From contig CATPCJ010000079.1 in NCBI GenBank assembly GCA_955652915.1, positions 1-53,041 of the forward strand: DNA of 53,041 nt, read 5' to 3'. This stretch comes from an uncultured Bryobacteraceae bacterium (lineage in GTDB: Bacteria > Acidobacteriota > Terriglobia > Bryobacterales > Bryobacteraceae). Below are positions 51,625 to 53,041 of this stretch, piece by piece (position 1 is the first letter of the stretch; each line of letters starts with the position of its first letter). The notes under the pieces were generated by a model. That model did not search any database. It had not been told where the DNA came from and was given only the letters and a program-made list of their open reading frames with translations. A program made the position numbers and the translations under genes.

Positions 51625-52344
51625 TTGGACTCGCTCTCCATCGTAATTCCCGCCTACAACGAAGAACGCCGGTTACCAGAAACGTTGGATCGGATCACGG
51701 AATGGCTGGGGCAGGGAAGCTTCGCGTTTCACGAGTTGATCGTCGTGGACGACGGATCGCGCGATGCCACCGCGTCAGTGGTCGAGAAATTCGTCGAAGC
51801 GCATCCGGCGGTTCGATTGCTGCGAAATCCCGGAAATCGCGGCAAGGGCTACGCGATACGCCACGGCATGCTGGAAGCGCGCGGAGAATGGATACTCTAC
51901 ACGGACGCCGATCTGTCGACGCCCATCACCGAGGCCGCGAAGCTGTACTCGGCCGCCGTCCAGCAACAGGCGGAGGTCGCTATCGGATCGCGGGCGCTGA
52001 ATCGCGCGCTGGTGGAAGTGCATCAGCCGGCGCTTCGCGAGTACTCCGGCCGGTTCTTCAATCTGGTCATGCGGACCGTAACCGGATTGCAGTTCCGCGA
52101 TACGCAATGCGGCTTCAAGCTTTTTCGCTGCCAGGCCGCCCGGCAGATCTTTCCACTGCAGAAACAGGACGGCTTCAGTTTCGACGTGGAGGATCTGGTG
52201 ATCGCCAAAAAGTTAGGGTTACGCGCCATTGAAGTCCCGGTGCGCTGGGCCAACGTGGAAGGGACGAAGGTGCGATTAAGTCAAGGACTTAAATCATTCG
52301 CCGACCTGCTGCAGATCCGAAGCGACCACAGCGGTGAGCGGTAA
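51625..52344 (+). CDS. Family 2 glycosyltransferase, dolichyl-phosphate glucosyltransferase (ALG5)-like
   Basis: The 239-residue protein is a compact GT-A enzyme: LSIVIPAYNEERRLPETLDR, ELIVVDDGSRDATASVVEKF, LRNPGNRGKGYAIRHGMLEA, and the DxD segment LYTDADLSTPITEAAKL, which is characteristic of the ALG5/polyprenyl-phosphate glucosyltransferase group. RDTQCGFKLFRCQAARQIFP and DGFSFDVEDLVIAKKLG complete it. It probably moves glucose or a related sugar from a nucleotide onto polyprenyl phosphate at the inner face of the membrane. It lacks the C-terminal membrane helices of some relatives. The TTG start gives the family's normal N-terminus. It is not in an operon with the convergent methyltransferase. 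Confidence 0.9.
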   Translation: MDSLSIVIPAYNEERRLPETLDRITEWLGQGSFAFHELIVVDDGSRDATASVVEKFVEAHPAVRLLRNPGNRGKGYAIRHGMLEARGEWILYTDADLSTPITEAAKLYSAAVQQQAEVAIGSRALNRALVEVHQPALREYSGRFFNLVMRTVTGLQFRDTQCGFKLFRCQAARQIFPLQKQDGFSFDVEDLVIAKKLGLRAIEVPVRWANVEGTKVRLSQGLKSFADLLQIRSDHSGER

Positions 52345-52361
52345 AAAACTTCACTTTTTTA

Positions 52362-52472
52362 TGTGGGGCAGGTTGGTGACCTGCCGGCCGATTGGTAATC
52401 GGCTTTTCGGTGAAGCGGACGAAAATTACGGCCGATTTAACAATCGGCGGCAGGATGCCATCCTGCCCCACA
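52362..52472. repeat. Repeat family C, copy 2
   Basis: The outer blocks GGGGCAGGTTGGTGACCTGCC and GGCAGGATGCCATCCTGCCC, and inner blocks GGCCGATTGGTAATCGGC and GGCCGATTTAACAATCGGC, match those of 25494-25587 in the same order. It lies between a glycosyltransferase and a methyltransferase gene that converge, where it could work as a transcription barrier. Confidence 0.8.
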
Positions 52473-52478
52473 TCCGGA

Positions 52479-53041
52479 CTAGCGGCGCACGATCACTTCG
52501 CGTAGGCTGTCTCGCGTCAGGAAGAATTTCACCGACTGGAATTTCTGGAAGAGCTTTTCCAAACTGCGATTGTTGAAATACTGCGCTCGCGCGCGCGGCC
52601 CACGCGGAGTCAATGACAATACCTTCGACTCGGCGATGCGATAGTTGTAGGTCGCAACGGTGGCTGCTTTTTCGTCGGAATGAAAAAACGCCAGCAAAGA
52701 AGATTGCGGGCGGAGAATCCGGTGCAACCTGTCGACCGTCTCCTGCAGCAGCGGCGGGGAAAGAAACTGCAGCGTGTCCCATACCAAAACGCCGTCGAAA
52801 GTTTGATCGGGAAAATGCAGACTCTCCCGCAGGAAGAAATCGGCGCGCACAGGGTCGGCCTGGTTCGCCACAAAGTCGCCTTCGTGCCCGAACGCCTCAT
52901 CCAACGTATGCAGGATATCGTTGGAATAAATACGATGGCCGAGGCTGGTGATGAAGCTCACATTTGCCTGGCTCGCTCCGGCGAAGTCCAGTATGGATAG
53001 GCTCTCCCGGTCCTGTAGGGAGCTGAAGAACTGGTCCAGTC
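52479..53041 (-). CDS. Class I SAM-dependent methyltransferase, runs off the right edge
   Basis: The frame is open from the stop to the window edge (about 187 codons), so the N-terminus is outside. The first visible part is LDQFFSSLQDRESLSILDFA, then GASQANVSFI: ILDFAGxSQANVSF is the SAM motif I. ADFFLRESLHFPDQTFDGVL and VWDTLQFLSPPLLQETVDRL follow as the acidic strand, motif II and the post-motif helix, and the C-terminus has RILRPQSSLLAFFH and REVIVRR. The internal ATG at 52961 is not the start, because it would cut off motif I. Substrate unknown. It is convergent with the glycosyltransferase gene. Confidence 0.8.
   Translation of the reverse strand, partial: LDQFFSSLQDRESLSILDFAGASQANVSFITSLGHRIYSNDILHTLDEAFGHEGDFVANQADPVRADFFLRESLHFPDQTFDGVLVWDTLQFLSPPLLQETVDRLHRILRPQSSLLAFFHSDEKAATVATYNYRIAESKVLSLTPRGPRARAQYFNNRSLEKLFQKFQSVKFFLTRDSLREVIVRR

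Overview
The window looks like chromosomal DNA from an Acidobacteriota member, probably near Bryobacter/Solibacter. This is inferred from gene families, not from a marker gene. Indicators are a MacB/FtsX-type permease of the acidobacterial 'orphan duplicated permease' kind preceded by its PadR regulator, a winged-helix/TPR regulator, an Oar-like TonB-dependent receptor with an N-terminal carboxypeptidase-regulatory domain, an FG-GAP/ASPIC-UnbV lipoprotein next to TPR proteins, and many Tat-exported Gfo/Idh oxidoreductases and TIM-barrel isomerases. Composition is moderately GC-rich. No tRNA, rRNA or CRISPR array was seen.

Layout, left to right. 1-5.2 kb: the start of a secreted S9 peptidase that leaves the left edge, a macro-domain protein, a shortened HAD phosphatase, a methyltransferase with a zinc ribbon, and a polytopic membrane protein. 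5.2-8.6 kb: a winged-helix/TPR regulator divergent from a Tat-exported ankyrin protein. 8.9-16.3 kb: pyruvate carboxylase divergent from a DUF4097 lipoprotein, then PadR and its large ABC permease. 16.6-30.0 kb: a largely exported carbohydrate-oxidation region with two Gfo/Idh dehydrogenases, two xylose-isomerase-like TIM barrels, a DUF1080 protein, an SMP-30 lactonase, gamma-glutamyltransferase, an amidohydrolase, a PQQ alcohol dehydrogenase and a dihaem cytochrome c fused to a LamG-like domain. 30.1-31.2 kb: an HTH_42 protein. 31.3-39.9 kb: a minus-strand trio (cytochrome/copper-monooxygenase-like/TPR fusion, TPR lipoprotein, FG-GAP lipoprotein) divergent from an Oar-like receptor. 39.9-43.9 kb: a redoxin, an IS110-family transposase remnant, a truncated GVTGHR-type (SLOG-like) gene and a 634-residue TIR-glycosyltransferase fusion. 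43.9-48.2 kb: an RND efflux adaptor and pump. 48.2-53.0 kb: a toxin-antitoxin pair whose toxin is frameshifted, a LolC/E-type permease, lysS, an ALG5-like glycosyltransferase and a methyltransferase that leaves the right edge.

The most unusual item is the TIR-glycosyltransferase fusion (41373-43277). An N-terminal TIR domain with an intact SEWxxxE motif is joined through about 200 unassigned residues to a GT-A glycosyltransferase that has both DxD and WGxEExDL motifs. It reads into a partner gene that was cut off after about 50 codons by IS110 debris. This has the look of an immune or signalling locus that is partly ruined in this genome.

A second theme is dispersed palindromic repeats, at least five families (called A-E here). 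Several copies sit exactly on gene ends or starts and contribute stop codons, C-terminal residues or, in one case, an N-terminal extension.
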